Positions 1 through 12,587 of a DNA stretch of 64,000 nucleotides are shown here, piece after piece; position 1 is the first letter of the stretch; every line of letters begins with the position of its first letter. The notes below the pieces were generated by a model. The model searched no databases, had not been told where the DNA came from, and was given only the letters and a program-made list of their open reading frames with translations. A program made the position numbers and the translations under genes. The DNA is taken from the NCBI RefSeq assembly GCF_034702125.1, contig NC_085876.1, forward strand, positions 8,766,364 through 8,830,363, in the 5' to 3' direction. The DNA comes from Engraulis encrasicolus. Lineage: Eukaryota; Chordata; Actinopteri; Clupeiformes; Engraulidae.

Positions 1-577
1 AACCATTCCTTTGTGATAATTAAGTTAATGTCTGAAAATATTAGCTCCAAGAAGTGCAGTGCATGATGGGTACTCAATCTACAGACAATATTTCGGTATT
101 ATTTATTCATTAGTTATGCCTTACTTTTGTATTAAATAAGTGTTAATTTTGGTCCTTAGTTAAGTATGACCTAATAGCTACTTAACTATTACTGTACCCT
201 TACTTATCTATTAGTTAAATAATTTTTATGCTATGAACTTGTAACACAAGGTAATAGTTATCTAATAGTTAAGTAACTGCTTGCTAATGTTTGACATATG
301 CATTAATAACAATTAATATGTGTCTAATGTGGCGTTAAGTAATGATTATTAACCCTTACTAAAGTATTAGGTTATAGCTACTTTGCTGTTAATTATGGCA
401 CCTTATTTGGAAGTGTTACCGAGAAAATACATGAAGCATTACTTTATACTACTTCAGCACGCTACAAATAGAAAAGTATTCTATATGATGTCTATGGGAA
501 GATATGTTTTAATTACCCAGTCGCCTTGATGTGACGTGAACAGGAAGTGTGCATGATTTCATTCGCTGTAATAACAC
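1..577. other. AT-rich stretch without gene
   Basis: Between about 110 and 410 there are many degenerate TTAACTA / TAGTTAA words, probably an old simple repeat. Nothing coding is seen. Confidence 0.5.
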
Positions 578-585
578 TCAAAAAT

Positions 586-783
586 CAGTGTTGCCAGATT
601 GGGCTGTTTCCCGCCCAATTGGGCTGCTTAGGATGGCCTTGTGCGGGTAAAAATGGCATTTAGCAGAAAAACCTGCCCAATTTTTGCCATAGAAATCAAT
701 AGAATTGGGCGCGATTTTGTGCTTCTAGGCGGGTTTTGAGCATTTTTTGGGCTGGAAATCATCAGCCTCATCTGGCAACCCTG
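586..783. mobile_element. hAT-type MITE, 198 bp, with 8-bp target duplication
   Basis: Inverted ends CAGTGTTGCCAGAT and ATCTGGCAACCCTG are flanked by identical TCAAAAAT copies (578-585 and 784-791). The interior has no coding potential and several GGGC-rich words. Confidence 0.8.
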
Positions 784-791
784 TCAAAAAT

Positions 792-1904
792 ACTGCATTG
801 TGATAAGTTGCACAGATGAAATATCCAAATAATGACTTTGTAGGAGTTTTGACTGTAGGTGTTTTCATGATCTATGTGAGTTCTGTTCATCACATAATTA
901 CGAAAATCACACAGAATGTGCATTAGAATGTGTAGATTCAGAATCCACTAAAAAACTCAAAAACGTGTTCTCCCGTTTTTGGGAGCCAACGCATGGGAAG
1001 TAAAAACGGGTTTTCCCTTGGTTTAGTAGTCAATGTGTTAATGACAAAATGCTTATTTATTTAGAAAATAGTGGCTTTGATAAAAAGATATAACAGAAAG
1101 TTGGGATAGGCTACAAGGTTGCTGCTGATCAGTGACGATAGGGAGCAGTGCACTGCTTTTGAAGCAAATTCCTTTCACTGACTCTCACTATTCACAGTGA
1201 TGCATACTTATGACATACTTGTCCCCCTGTCCCATAAGTTTTTCTTGGCCTATCTTCTTTGGGGACTTTTGCACACCCCCTTGTCTTTTGTATGTATATG
1301 TTTTATGTTCACTTGTCTTTTTTTTTTTTTTTTTTTTTACAGTTGTTGATCAGCTGTATTGTTGTAATGACCGAGTCTGAAAGTGTGAACAAATTCCTTC
1401 CTTCATTCATGTATGGCTTCCTTCATTCATTCTTTGTTTAATTTATTCATTCATTGATTCTCAGAGGTGGATAAAGTAAAAGTTGAGGTACTCTTGCAGT
1501 GAATTTACATCACTGAGTACAGTGGGGAAAACATGGGTAGGCTATAAATGATGCACTATTAGGTCACTTTTGATAAAACCATCAGCTAAGTTTACCATAC
1601 AAAGGGAAAGTGCAGTCAACATTGAGTTCAGACTAAGAATGGTCTTCATTACACCTCCTTTACATTGTGACAAAGCCTTATGGTCCAAATATGTCCTGTT
1701 TTAGATAGATTGCTATGTCAAATTTTCAGTACCTATATCCAACCCAATCAATAGCCAAGGCTTTGAAGGCATTTTTCTCCGTTTCAATGTTGGCATAGTT
1801 ACTGCACTTTGGCTGTGTAGGGCAAACATATAATACAGTATAATGTCTTGCAACTGACTGTCTGATCACACCAGGGGTACCACCTGTTCCCCAAGCTCAC
1901 ACGT
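792..1904. other. no gene seen
   Basis: Holds a T run (1318-1338) and one possible hAT end (CAGAGGTGGATAAAGTAAAAG at 1462). Open frames are short and unrecognisable. Confidence 0.5.
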
Positions 1905-2392
1905 GACAGTGGCTAGGTCTACATGAGACATTCTATTCAGAATCAACTCCATTTAATTCTGAATAAAGCTTAACCCATTGATGCCTGATGTTGCGTTGCG
2001 CCATATTGGCCCTGGCACCTGGAGCTGCATTACGCAACATTCAGGCTCATGAGATTTGAGACAACTTTATTAAAAATCAGTTTGTTTGAGATGAATGAAC
2101 ACATTCTAAGGAAAGAGGGTCTTAGCGTTTAAATTAAACTTAGTGCATATTTTTATGTGCTTCAGAAGCTGAGATATTTAGGTTTTTTTAGGCTGAGGGC
2201 AGCTTTTCTTAAAAAGGGCTCAGGCATTCAGCACCCTTTTTTGCAGGTGCCTTAGGCATCAATGGGTTAATTCCGCTTTGAAAAAGTCATGTTAACACTT
2301 CTTAATTTGGAATTATTTAATTCGGAACTATTTAATTCTGAATTATTCATTCTGAATTTAAAAACCTCATGTAAACGTAGCCACTGACTGAA
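1905..2392. mobile_element. MITE with inverted ends, split by a TTAA-site MITE
   Basis: The outer ends read CAGTGGCTAGGTCTACATGAG and, inverted, CAGTGGCTACGTTTACATGAG (about 1905 and 2392), followed inside by AATTCTGAAT-rich arms. The middle is occupied by the separate element at 1974-2266. I found no clean target duplication for the outer one. Confidence 0.55.
1974..2266. mobile_element. piggyBac-type MITE at a TTAA site
   Basis: Ends CCCATTGATGCC and GGCATCAATGGG are perfect inverted copies and are flanked by TTAA on both sides (1970-1973, 2267-2270). The 293-bp interior carries no open frame. TTAA duplication with CCC termini is typical of piggyBac-type elements. Confidence 0.75.
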
Positions 2393-2684
2393 ATCCAGGT
2401 GAGGTGTCTCACTGTTTGTCTGGGTGTGCTGCTGTGCAATGAAGATGACAAATGTCTTTTCACTCTATCAATTTATGGTCACTCATGCACTAATAAGCCA
2501 TTTTAATGTACAAAGCACATTAAAATGCGCAACTAATAGAGCAATTAGTAAAACTGACTGCTTGAAGTGCCTCACATTGTCAAGCTAAGGTGCTGGTTAC
2601 AATTTGTTTTCAAAAATATCCAGATACTACATGTAAACAGCTTCTAAGAAGAGAACAAAAATGAGCAGTAAGACATAAGGGCTA

Positions 2685-3182
2685 TACACTAGCCACTTCA
2701 TTAGGTCCACCTTCCAAGTGCTGGGTTGGAACTCCTTTTGCCTTGTTCTGCTGCTGTAGCTCGTCTGACTCAAGGTCTGAGGTGCTGTACGTTCAGAGAT
2801 GCTCTTATGCATACCTTGGTTGTAACGAGTGGGTATTTGAGCTATACTGCTGCCTTTGTTTCAGCTCGAACTAGTCTGGCCATTCTCCTCTGACCTCTGT
2901 CATCAACAAGGCATTTTCACCCACAGAACTGCTGCTCACTATATATTTTCTCTTTTTTGGACCATTCTCTGTAAACCGTAGAGATGGTTGTGTGTGAATA
3001 TCCCAGTAGATCATCAGTTTCTGAAATACTCAAACCAAGCCCAGCTGCCAACAACAACCATGCTGTTCATATTCCCCACTCTGATGCTCTGTTTCAACGA
3101 CATTAGATTGTCTTGGCCATGTCTACATGCATTGTGCGTCGATGAGTTGGAAAGGTGTGCCTAAAGTGGCCGGTGAGTGCAT
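2685..3182. mobile_element. non-autonomous DNA element with inverted ends
   Basis: The left end reads TATACACTAGCCACTTCATT and the right end, inverted, TATGCACTCACCGGCCACTT; further inside are the inverted GGTCCACC and GGTGTGCC words. The element is about 500 bp without a transposase. This end sequence is widespread in fish genomes as I remember it; its superfamily is uncertain. Confidence 0.55.
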
Positions 3183-3224
3183 AATAAGACATGGTCTTCA
3201 TGTGTCATGGGGTTATTTCCATTA

Positions 3225-4605
3225 TTTTAACCCCTTTAATAATGTAATAATTGTATTTGTATAGCACTGTATCATACAAGGCATGCAACTCAAAGTGCTT
3301 AACAAATGGGAAAAAACATCATTGTTAGAGAATGATTTAAAAGAAGAGGTAGAGAGGAGAGGCAGAAATAGCAAGAAAGCAGAGGAAGAAGAGATAGATA
3401 GAGATTGTAGAGTCATAAGGTCCACGTAGGTTGGGACCAGGATTCTTAGAGGCGTAAGGTCCATAGTGGCTGGGTCTAGCATAAGTCATAGATAGTCACA
3501 CTGAATCTGGGCGCTCAGATGCGGCCCCTGGTGGCATCAGGAGTGAGGAAAAACTCCCTTTTCGCTGGATTCATAGTTTGTAGGGGGAAAAAGCTCAATG
3601 AGGTCTGAGAAAAAAAACCCTATAGCCAGGAAGAAACCTCAGGCAGAGACCAGCGGCCACCTAGGGGAGCCCCTGTCAGGGCTGGTTGTGAACAGTAAGG
3701 ACACTAAGGAGGCTGGGACGCTGTGACGCCTTGGCAGCTAGGAGTGGGCAAGGGTGAAAAGGTGGGTCTTCAGCTGCTTCTTGAAGGAGTCGACGGAGCT
3801 GACTGATCGGATATCGATGGGGAGAGCATTCTATCTCTTGGGCGCATAGCACACGAACGCGGCGTCGCCAATCTTCTTTTGCGTGGGGGTGGGAGTCCTT
3901 AGCAGCTTGGCATCAGTGGACCTGAGAGCTCGAGCAGGGGCATAAAAAGAGAGCGTGTCAGAGATGTAAATGGGGCAAGTCCATTAAATGGAATTTTAAT
4001 GCTTTAAATACTGTCAGCAGAATCTTAAAGTCAATTCTGTATGAGACAGGCAACCAGTGCAGGTCTGTCAAGACAGGAGTGATGTGCTCTCTCCTTCTGG
4101 TTCTTGTTAGGATTCTTGCCGTAGAGTTTTGAATGAATTGCAATTTGTCAATTAACTTTTTTGGCAGGCCAGAGAAGAGAGCATTACAGTAGTCTAGCCT
4201 ACTGGTGACAAACGCATGAATACGTTTTTCAGCGTCTTGTCGGGGGGCCAAGCCGTCCACTTTGTTGACATTTCTAAGATGGAAAAAAGCAGATTTTGTT
4301 ATCTTGTTGATGTGAGGCTCAAAGCTCAATTTCGAGTCTATGACCACACCTAGGCTAACCTTATCTTTAATATGCATGCTTAGGTCACCTAGGCTTGAGT
4401 GGAGTTTTGCACGTTTTTCCTTAGGGCCAAAGAGCAGCACTTCAGTTTTATCCTCATTTAATTTTAGGAAGTTACTGTTCATCCAATTTGTGATGGCAGA
4501 CATGCATTTAGTCAAGGCATGAATGGCAGTGGTTTGGCTAGGCTCAACAGAGATATCTAATTGTTTATCATCGGCATAGCTATGAAAATCAACATTCGTG
4601 CTCTC
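3225..4605 (-). pseudogene. 5'-truncated L2-like LINE, reverse transcriptase remnant
   Basis: On the minus strand the catalytic YADD motif is encoded at 4578-4567. It is followed by an open frame (to 3958) containing NWMNSNFLKLNEDKTEVLLF, LGVVIDSKLSF, LDYCNALFSGLP and LTDLHWLPV, all typical of L2/CR1-type reverse transcriptases. After a frame disruption the C-terminal part continues at about 3960-3720 (DAAFVCYAPK, then LPIDIRS and FKKQLKTHLF) with an in-frame stop. No endonuclease domain is present; the copy starts abruptly near 4605 beside a foldback repeat. It is a dead copy. Confidence 0.85.
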
Positions 4606-5155
4606 TGTCCTCCATTGTACTTGTAGCCTTGTGATAACGTCATTGACGACAGAGGTTTATAATTCAATGTCTCACAAAAGCACAATTCAAAGGTAATTTT
4701 CTCATTTGCCATTGGGATGTTGAGAAGTCTCCCAAAAGTTGTTGTGGCTAGGCTGACAGTGGGGAAACTATTTTTCTCCACAGAGGCGGTGGTGTCAGCG
4801 AAGCGTGAGGCCACAACCACAAGTCGAGGATGGGGGTTAGGATAATGGAATGTACCCATAGGTGCATCACATGGAGTGCGTTTTAATATGCGACCTTGCC
4901 TCCTCCACTTGCGCTTGTCTCCTCGTCCCGCCTCCTGGCTCCTCCTCCGTGGAGAAAACGATAAAGTTTCCCAGCTGTCAGCCTAGCCACAACAACTTTT
5001 GAGGGACTGCTTTTCATTCACCATCCCAATTGCAAATTAGAAAAAGACTCTACAATTGAGCTTTTGCAAGATACTGAAATATAATGCTGTTGTCAGTGAC
5101 GTCATCATGACGAGAAGCAAGTGGAGGAGGCAAGGTCGCATATTAAAATTCACTC
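4606..5155. repeat. foldback repeat, two inverted arms
   Basis: The arm around 4610-4800 (GTTGTTGTGGCTAGGCTGAC at 4739-4758) is repeated in inverse orientation around 4950-5115. A second inverted pair, TTTTAATATGCGACCTTGCC, lies near 4882 and 5147. A related copy lies at about 16480-16620 (AATTCAATGGTCATTTTCTC), so this is a dispersed family. Open frames here are not genes. Confidence 0.6.
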
Positions 5156-5926
5156 ATGGTCTTCATATGTCATGGAGACAGGGGATGAGAAATGCCTGTT
5201 GTAGGGAAAACGTTTGTCTTTGCTTTGTTTGTGGTGTGTGATATCTATGTCATGCCTTTTGCGGGGTGCTTCTTCCATATTTGCCATTCTAAACATGCAT
5301 CATTTGGTTAACAAAAATATGTATCCAAGCTCATTTTCACACCACGCACATAAGAACGAATGCACAAATACCAAAACAAACACCTGTGAAAACCAGAAAC
5401 AGGCTGTCTGGTGAACACAATTAAATGCAGTTCATACAGTTTTTGCAAGTGTATGTTTCTTCACAAAAATGCTCATTTTAAACTGTGTCTCAAGCTATTT
5501 TTGACCTTCCCATGAAAACTACAGAAAATAATTGTGCAAGTTAAATGTGCTGAAATTCAATGAGGATTCACTGAGGATTCATATGCGTTGAGTGCTGAAG
5601 GGGTGAGTTAAATGTTTCACTTAACGCTTTTGAACTTTTAGCTATGTTTCAAACTCAATGCTTTTGAAACAAGAATCTACTGTATACTCCATAAATTAAC
5701 ATACACAGTAAAAATAAATGACAAACTCACAACTGAACATCCATCGTGCATGTTCATTTAAAATAAAAAAATATTTTCCACAAGAGCAGCCTTTGACTCC
5801 ATCTTGTGGTGGCATGGGGCGATTGCAAAGCATCCATCCATCGCCATCATCATACTGACCAGCCAGACGAAAGGCTTCACAGTGACCAATTTAACTTACT
5901 GACCACTGACAGCCTAACACACTTAA

Positions 5927-6275
5927 AGGTGCACTGTGTAATATTTTTAGTAGTTTATTTCCAGAATTTATGCTTCCATTCACAAATGTTACCCGTCATG
6001 AATACTTCACATTTCATGAATACCAAGTAGGCTACTCATGACTGGAATTTGGCACTTTTTCATGAGAAGGGGATCTTCTCCATTGTCCGACATTTTGAAT
6101 TTCCAGTGATAGACATTTTTAGCTGCAAATCTTACTATACTTGGTTATTAGTAAATATTAGTTCATTATTTTGTAAACATTCATGAAAAGATCAAATTTG
6201 GCAGTAGACAGCACAATTTCAATGAGCAGCATAGTTGCAATACCTACTCTGGCCACCATCCTACACGGTGCACCT
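5927..6275. mobile_element. TTAA-site MITE, 349 bp (family with AGGTGCAC ends)
   Basis: Ends AGGTGCACTGTGTA and the inverted AGGTGCACCGTGTA are flanked by TTAA (5923-5926, 6276-6279). Relatives lie at 44430-44720 (one end) and 46005-46826 (disrupted). Confidence 0.8.
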
Positions 6276-6354
6276 TTAAGTGAAACAACATTCAAAGAAC
6301 AGTTTGGACTCAAGTCAAATCGACTGTACAAGTATGAGTGCCTTAGTATGCAAG

Positions 6355-6515
6355 GCAGTCGGCAGAGGCCATTGGCATGTAATTTGCCGCGGGCCAAGGG
6401 AGAGGTGGGGCCCGGAATTGGGCCCTCATTACATTTTATGTATTGGGAGAAGGGGCCCTTTCAGATAGCATCCTCCTGGGCCAAACTAAAGCGGTCAGCG
6501 ACACTGTACATGGGG
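6355..6515. repeat. dispersed GGGCCC-rich repeat, copy 1
   Basis: Shares ordered words with 16170-16340: GGGCC, GAGAGGTGGGGCCC / GAGAGATGGGGCCC, TTCATTACATT / CTCATTACATT, GTATTG, GGGCCCTTTC and AGCGGTCAGCG / GCTGTCAGCGG. A further fragment is at about 52930-53040. No open frame is conserved among them. Confidence 0.55.
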
Positions 6516-6699
6516 ATATAAGAAGTCCATCTCAGATCTGGCCTCTGACTTCAATTCCTTACATTACTAAATATCGTCTTGCACTTCAATGTTTTGGCAC
6601 ATGGAACAGATATGTTGTAATAAAGTAATTTCTTGCGTGAAGGGACACAAAAGTAATGTCTCGTACCAAAGTAAGCAACACAAAAGGACAAATCAAAAA

Positions 6700-7573
6700 G
6701 GCATTTTCTTAAATAGTCTTTATTTTTACAGTATAAGTTTTGTGGCAATAAAAATATTTTTCAAAAAATTTAATTAAATAAAATAACAAGTCGCTTTCCT
6801 AGTCAACCTCAAAAGCTCCCTGCAAGTTTCTGATAAAACATCAACACTTTCGCACATAAATCTCTGAAAATAAAACATTTCTAAGAGCCACATCTTCATA
6901 CTGCCCTTTTCAGGGCCTGAAGACATCAAGGAGAACATCTCTAAAAAAATAAGATGAGGAAGTATAACCAGATATATGACAAAATATCAACAAAATTAAC
7001 CACAACACTCATGGCTCTTTTGACTGTACTTATAAATACATCATAAAGTGGTCATACGACGAGAGAAGCACAAATAAATCTCAAACAAATGAACGCGTGA
7101 AACCCCCCAAGAGCTAAGACTGACCAGGAGTGGGAGACAATCAATTATTAGGCCACCAGTGTGCATCCCAAGACCACAGGAAATAACTCCCAGACAAAGG
7201 TGAGGACTATGATTGACACTTGTGTTCATTTGCCTGCCAGGCGAGCTGGCTCCAAACACTGTAAAAAATAAAATTCCGAGATTCCTCAAAGAAGCCTCAG
7301 CGGTCTTTGTGGGGGAGCCTAAATGTGGTTACAAGAACACTTCGGTTTTGTTAAAGGTTCCTCAGAAAAACTTTAGGAGCTACTCGACAGTGCCAAACTG
7401 AAGAACGTTTAATGAACCTTTTTGAATGCCACTGTGCCAACCTTAGGATTCCCTCCAATAACTTTTGTGGTGGCCTGAGGATTCTTTGAGGAAACTTCAA
7501 CAGTGTAGATCCTGGATTGCAGGAGTAGATTCTGGACTGCAGGAGTCACCATCCCAGAATGCTTCAGTGTGGT
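6700..7573 (-). other. snx10: snx10 3' untranslated region (probable)
   Basis: Downstream of the TGA at 7574-7576 the first AATAAA I see on the minus strand is at 6719-6724, so the last exon would run to about 6700. The stretch holds a foldback element at 7256-7504: both ends carry ACACTGT followed by CCTCAAAGAA, in inverted orientation. No other coding potential was seen. The transcript end is inferred. Confidence 0.4.
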
Positions 7574-10500
7574 TCAGCGCAGGATTGAAGCTCTAAAAGG
7601 TGTATTGCAGCAAGGGTCATCACAGCCAGAGGCCGCAGGCTCCATACTGTGGCAACCAGATGAGGTGGTACTGCAACACAACAACACGAGACATTGGTAA
7701 CGCCAAACAGTACAACAGAATTTATACAAACTTTAAAAGAAAAGGAATGCAAGAGAGAGCAAGTGAGTGATAAAGAAAAAGAGAGCAAAACAGGAAGAGA
7801 AAGAAAGCAAGACCGAGAAAGTGATCAAACGAGAGTGAGGGCAAGGATGTACCTGTCACAGTCTGAGTCGCAGCTAGCCTTGCTCTCCTCGTCCTCCGAG
7901 GGCACGGGTGGCGTGTCGCAGCGGCAGCTCTGGATGGCCTCGGCCACCGAGTAGCGCGTGTGGCCCTGTGCACAGGCCTCGATCTTCATCACGCTCAGCT
8001 CGGACTGGAGGAACAGGTGCAGTCGGCTGTCTGACAGCAGCAGGGGGCTACTCAGCACACTGGGGGCAAGGAGGAGGAAAACACATTTACAAAAGTGTAA
8101 AATACTTCAACGTTTTAAAGCGCTTTGCTCAGTTTCAGTAAAACTAAGGTGATTCTATACTCTCCCTTAAGGTAAATAAACATATTTGAGGTGCAGCCCG
8201 TTGTCCGACAGCAGAGGGTTCCGCACACTGTGGAGGAAAAGGCATGTACAAAAAAAACCCAAGTATTTACAACATTTATAGTAAAAAATATATATTTGAG
8301 GTGCAAGCAGCTGTTCGACAGCAATAGAAGGGTGTTCAGCACACTGGATGTGGAGGGGAAAATGTATTTATAAGAATGCACAATACATTATGGCATTATT
8401 GCTATGGCTAGTTCTCAGATGACAGTGGAGAAATGGTGGGCACACTGGAGGAGGAGGGAATATGTAGGATATTTCTAATTATAACAGTAATATATTATAT
8501 ATTATGAGTTCATAGATTTTACGTTATAGAATGTAATATAGAATATTTTTAGGGTGCTGCTGGGATGGTAAAAATCAGGCTACAAGTACCTCTGACATCC
8601 AAATAGGCTATATAGTCATATAGTCATATAGACGTTTGATGTACAGTTTATGATGTTTTCACCTAAACAACAAGTTCCCTCACATGACTGGTCTTAGGTT
8701 TGTAGTATGGAAATGACCTTTAACACTCCACAGGTCTATAAGGTACATAACTTTCACCCAGATCATCGATCTCTGTCTGTAAGTGGCAGAAAAAAAACAC
8801 CTCAGCATACTTCAAAATTGGACGACATGGCCTGGATGACTGAGAATCTTTACAGACACAGCTATACGTCACCTGAAAAAAAGTGTCAAAAGGCAAAAAG
8901 ACCTTCACTATGAAGAGCAAATATAAAAGATCTACGTCCTCAGTTGCATAAGACACCATGCAGATCTCTAATCACCTAATGAACTAATCAGTGGCCTACT
9001 CGATTGGATGACCTCATAAAGAATGTGTTAATCATCCATGCGATTGATCATCCTGATTAATATGGTGCTTTGAAGACAGGAAACAAAATGGAGGACACAA
9101 AAGATAAGGCCCAGATAAAGTCATCCTTACTTCATCTAAACAGGTCCATCACAGGACCAGAACAGAGTGAGAACTGCCTATGAAAGAATACAGAATATTT
9201 ACACCAAGCCTATTCATTTAGTTAATAAAGTCATTTTGTGTTACATTAATCAATATTTCAGGCTACCCCATTTGAATTCCAGGTGACCACACATGGGGTC
9301 CCGATCCCAAAGGATGACATTTTTTTAATCACATTTCATAACATACTGCTGAATAAGCTGCACTTCCTTCAGACAGAAAAAAGGTGCCACCACAGCAAAT
9401 ACGAATATTAGAAGTAAAACTCAATTGTAGTGACAAGAGTTGAGAAACATCAGTTTTGGACAATTTGACAGTAATGCCAGAGAGGGTCTATGGGCTGTAA
9501 GTACACCATTATTTTTCTGCACCATCCTAGCTGCACATGCGCACCACGAAAGGCTGCACGATCTGAATTCGTGCAGCAATGTCGTCCTTCGTTTGGCTAA
9601 AAGCCAGTCTGTAAGATTTGTTTTATTGAGTTATCCGAGGCTACATGGCATTTTTCGTGGTTTATACACCACATAATGTTATAAATGTGGGAAATACTCA
9701 TAATATTATTATATAATGGTGCTGGTGGTGTAGCCCTAAGGAAAATTGACATTTTCTAAGTTAGCCTAATAGGCCAGTCAATCGAGCTCTAAAAAGGCCC
9801 AAACCCGGGGCGAATTGCAATAGTAATGGTTCCTACTTTTAAGTGATCCTTAAACCCCCATGTATCACATATTAAAAATCTACAGCTTTATATTTAGTGG
9901 AACATATTTATTTTCGAGGTCAAAGTTGGCAGATTTCCCATTCATTTCTCCATAGGGAGAGAATATAGGAAATAAATGGTGGATAGGGTAACATTTTAAA
10001 CTATGGCATATTCATTTGGAACGTTCACAGTTGGTAACTCACATTCAGTCAAAAACATTTTGTATCGCAAGTTCTGAAATATGATGAAATATACAAAGGA
10101 GGTCATATGTACTGAAATATGTGATAAAATCTGTGGTAACAGACCAAGCATAAAACAAATTGCAATAGTAATGGTTCATACATTACATTGATCCTTCAAC
10201 CCCTCTTTATCACATATTAAAAATCTACTTTCATCAATTCAGTGAAAAGTCAAAAGTTTCCGATTTTACCCACTGAATGGCAAAATGCACTGGAAATCTG
10301 CCACTTCTGACCATCAAAAAAGTATGTTCCACTAAAGTGATGAAAGTAGATTTTTCATATGTGATGTAGGGAAGATTAAAGGGGCACTAGGATCGCGATT
10401 AGTAAGGATCGCTCACTTAATAATAACTCGCACAAGCATCGCCTGACTTGGGACCGTGATTAATTAAACGTTTAATCCTACCTGGAGCTCCTTTAAGTAT

Positions 10501-12538
10501 AAATAAAAAGTGTAAATCATAACTTCTGCAATTTGTTTTATGTTTTGCCCATTGTTGCATAATTCATCACATATTTAAGTAGATGTGATCTCATTTGCAT
10601 ATTTAATCATCATATTTCAGACAACTTGCAATACAAAAAAAACGTTGTCTTTGCTTGAGTAAATTACTGTGAACGTTTCAAATTGATATCTTATTGTTTA
10701 AAATTTTAGCCTATTCCCCAAGTATCTCCTATATTGTCTCCCTATGGGAAAATGAATGGGAAATCTCCAACTTTGATCTAGAAAAAAGTATGTTCCACTA
10801 AATATAAAGCTGTAGATTTTTAATGTTATTTAGGCATATCTAGGGATTACAAAAAACATGGAATGATTACTATTGCAATTTGTCCCAGGTCAAACGCTAG
10901 ATTGACTGGCCTATAAAGATTAACGAGACACTGACATGGCCGTCTGTCAAAGATGGCCGAGGCCTATTGATCAGACATGAAGTGCGTTTTGTCAGCGTCT
11001 TGACAAATAGTAAATTCACAATAAAGATGGAATTAATCATAGACAGACTTTCAGGGTCCTTACAGGTAGCGAAACGAAGGGTGACAATGCTCCACGTCCA
11101 GATCGTGCTGCCTTACATGCTGTGCATGTGCAGAAAAATAATGGTGTACTTACAGACCCTATGGGTCGTACGAGAGGGGAATCTCGCAACTTTTTCCAGG
11201 TGGTACTGTCCACTAAGTGGCGCCATCCAAGCAGTGCGGAGGAGCGCTGAGGAGCGCAGAAGCTGCGTTTGGATTGGTCGACCGGTTGCATTGCTGTGAC
11301 TGGTTGCATTGCTAGCGGAGGCTGACCCCTAAATGCCAAAGCTGTAAGAAATCAGAGGGACGCAACCCCCAGGCTATTGTACATATCATTTAAATCCACA
11401 TTGGTTTCTCAGAATCCACAGTAATATTGTCAGGTTTCAGCCAACAGCGAGCACAATTGTCAGTATTTAGCGCCAGCCTTATGGGCTGCGCTGTCTCGAC
11501 AGCACTCCCTAGGTGAACTGCAGGCACAGTTGGATGGCGAGATTGGACACAGTATGTAAACCCACTGTGGTAATGCCATCAACCAGCCACTAAGAGACAA
11601 GCTTCCCATTCCCATTGGAGCAGATATAATGCAATGAATGGCACTTACCCTTCCAGAAACTTCTGTAGTCCCTTCATCCTTTCGGTTACCTGACAACTGT
11701 TAGTCTGACTGAAGAACGGGTTCCATGGAGGCAGCTTGGGGAGGTCTCTGGGGAGGACACGGACAAGAACATCAACAGAATGAAATGCATGCCAGTGATA
11801 GGAGGGTTGGGAAGACTTTCTAAAAAATATATATTTTTGGTCTTTTCGTCTTTATTTATGATAGTATAGTGAAGATGGTGACAGGAGGTGAATGGGGGGA
11901 GAGAGACAGGGAAGGGCCGGCAAAGGACCCGGACCGGGAATCGAACCCGGGCCGGCTGCCCTACCGTTAGGGCCGGTAAGAAGTTTTTAACTTCAAAAGC
12001 TGAATGCATCAGAAATCAGGGATTTCTCATAGGACTGTCAACGACAAAGCTGCCAACAGTCCTGCTTTCTCCCATACTTCAGACCTTTTTTCCATCCCCA
12101 TGCTTTCCTAGTACCCTCTTACTGCAATCTATGATATTCTGATTCTTTAATTTCTTACTCCCAAGCCCATTCCAGGCACCACATAAGTCACCAATATTTT
12201 GCTATAATGTTGACAGAAGGGGTGCTGCAGTGACTCAGTGAGCTAAAATGCTGTACCCATAAACCAGGGATGCGGGTTCGCATTCAAACGCAAACTCATT
12301 TGCCAAGCCTTCCCCGCTGTCTCTCCCATACCAATTCTCTCATCCTAAATGAATTATGTATAATATTGATTATCTATATATATTTTACAGCCATCCTTAG
12401 GGCCATTACTGTAGCCCTATAGCGTGGGGCCTCACATGAGCAGTGCGTTGTCCTGTAGCCTCTGGCGTAGCCACACAAACTCGCTGTACCGCCGCCGAAC
12501 ACAGGAGCTCTTCTTCCTAAAGCACATGCTATTCGTCT

Positions 12539-12587
<49 letters not shown>

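Noticed and set aside
4557..4859. 100-codon open frame on the minus strand
   Set aside because: Lies in a foldback repeat with relatives elsewhere in the window; no family similarity.
11925..11976. Possible genuine tRNA gene because of a perfect B box
   Set aside because: No cloverleaf or acceptor stem can be drawn; it is the head of a SINE with a body and A-rich tail.
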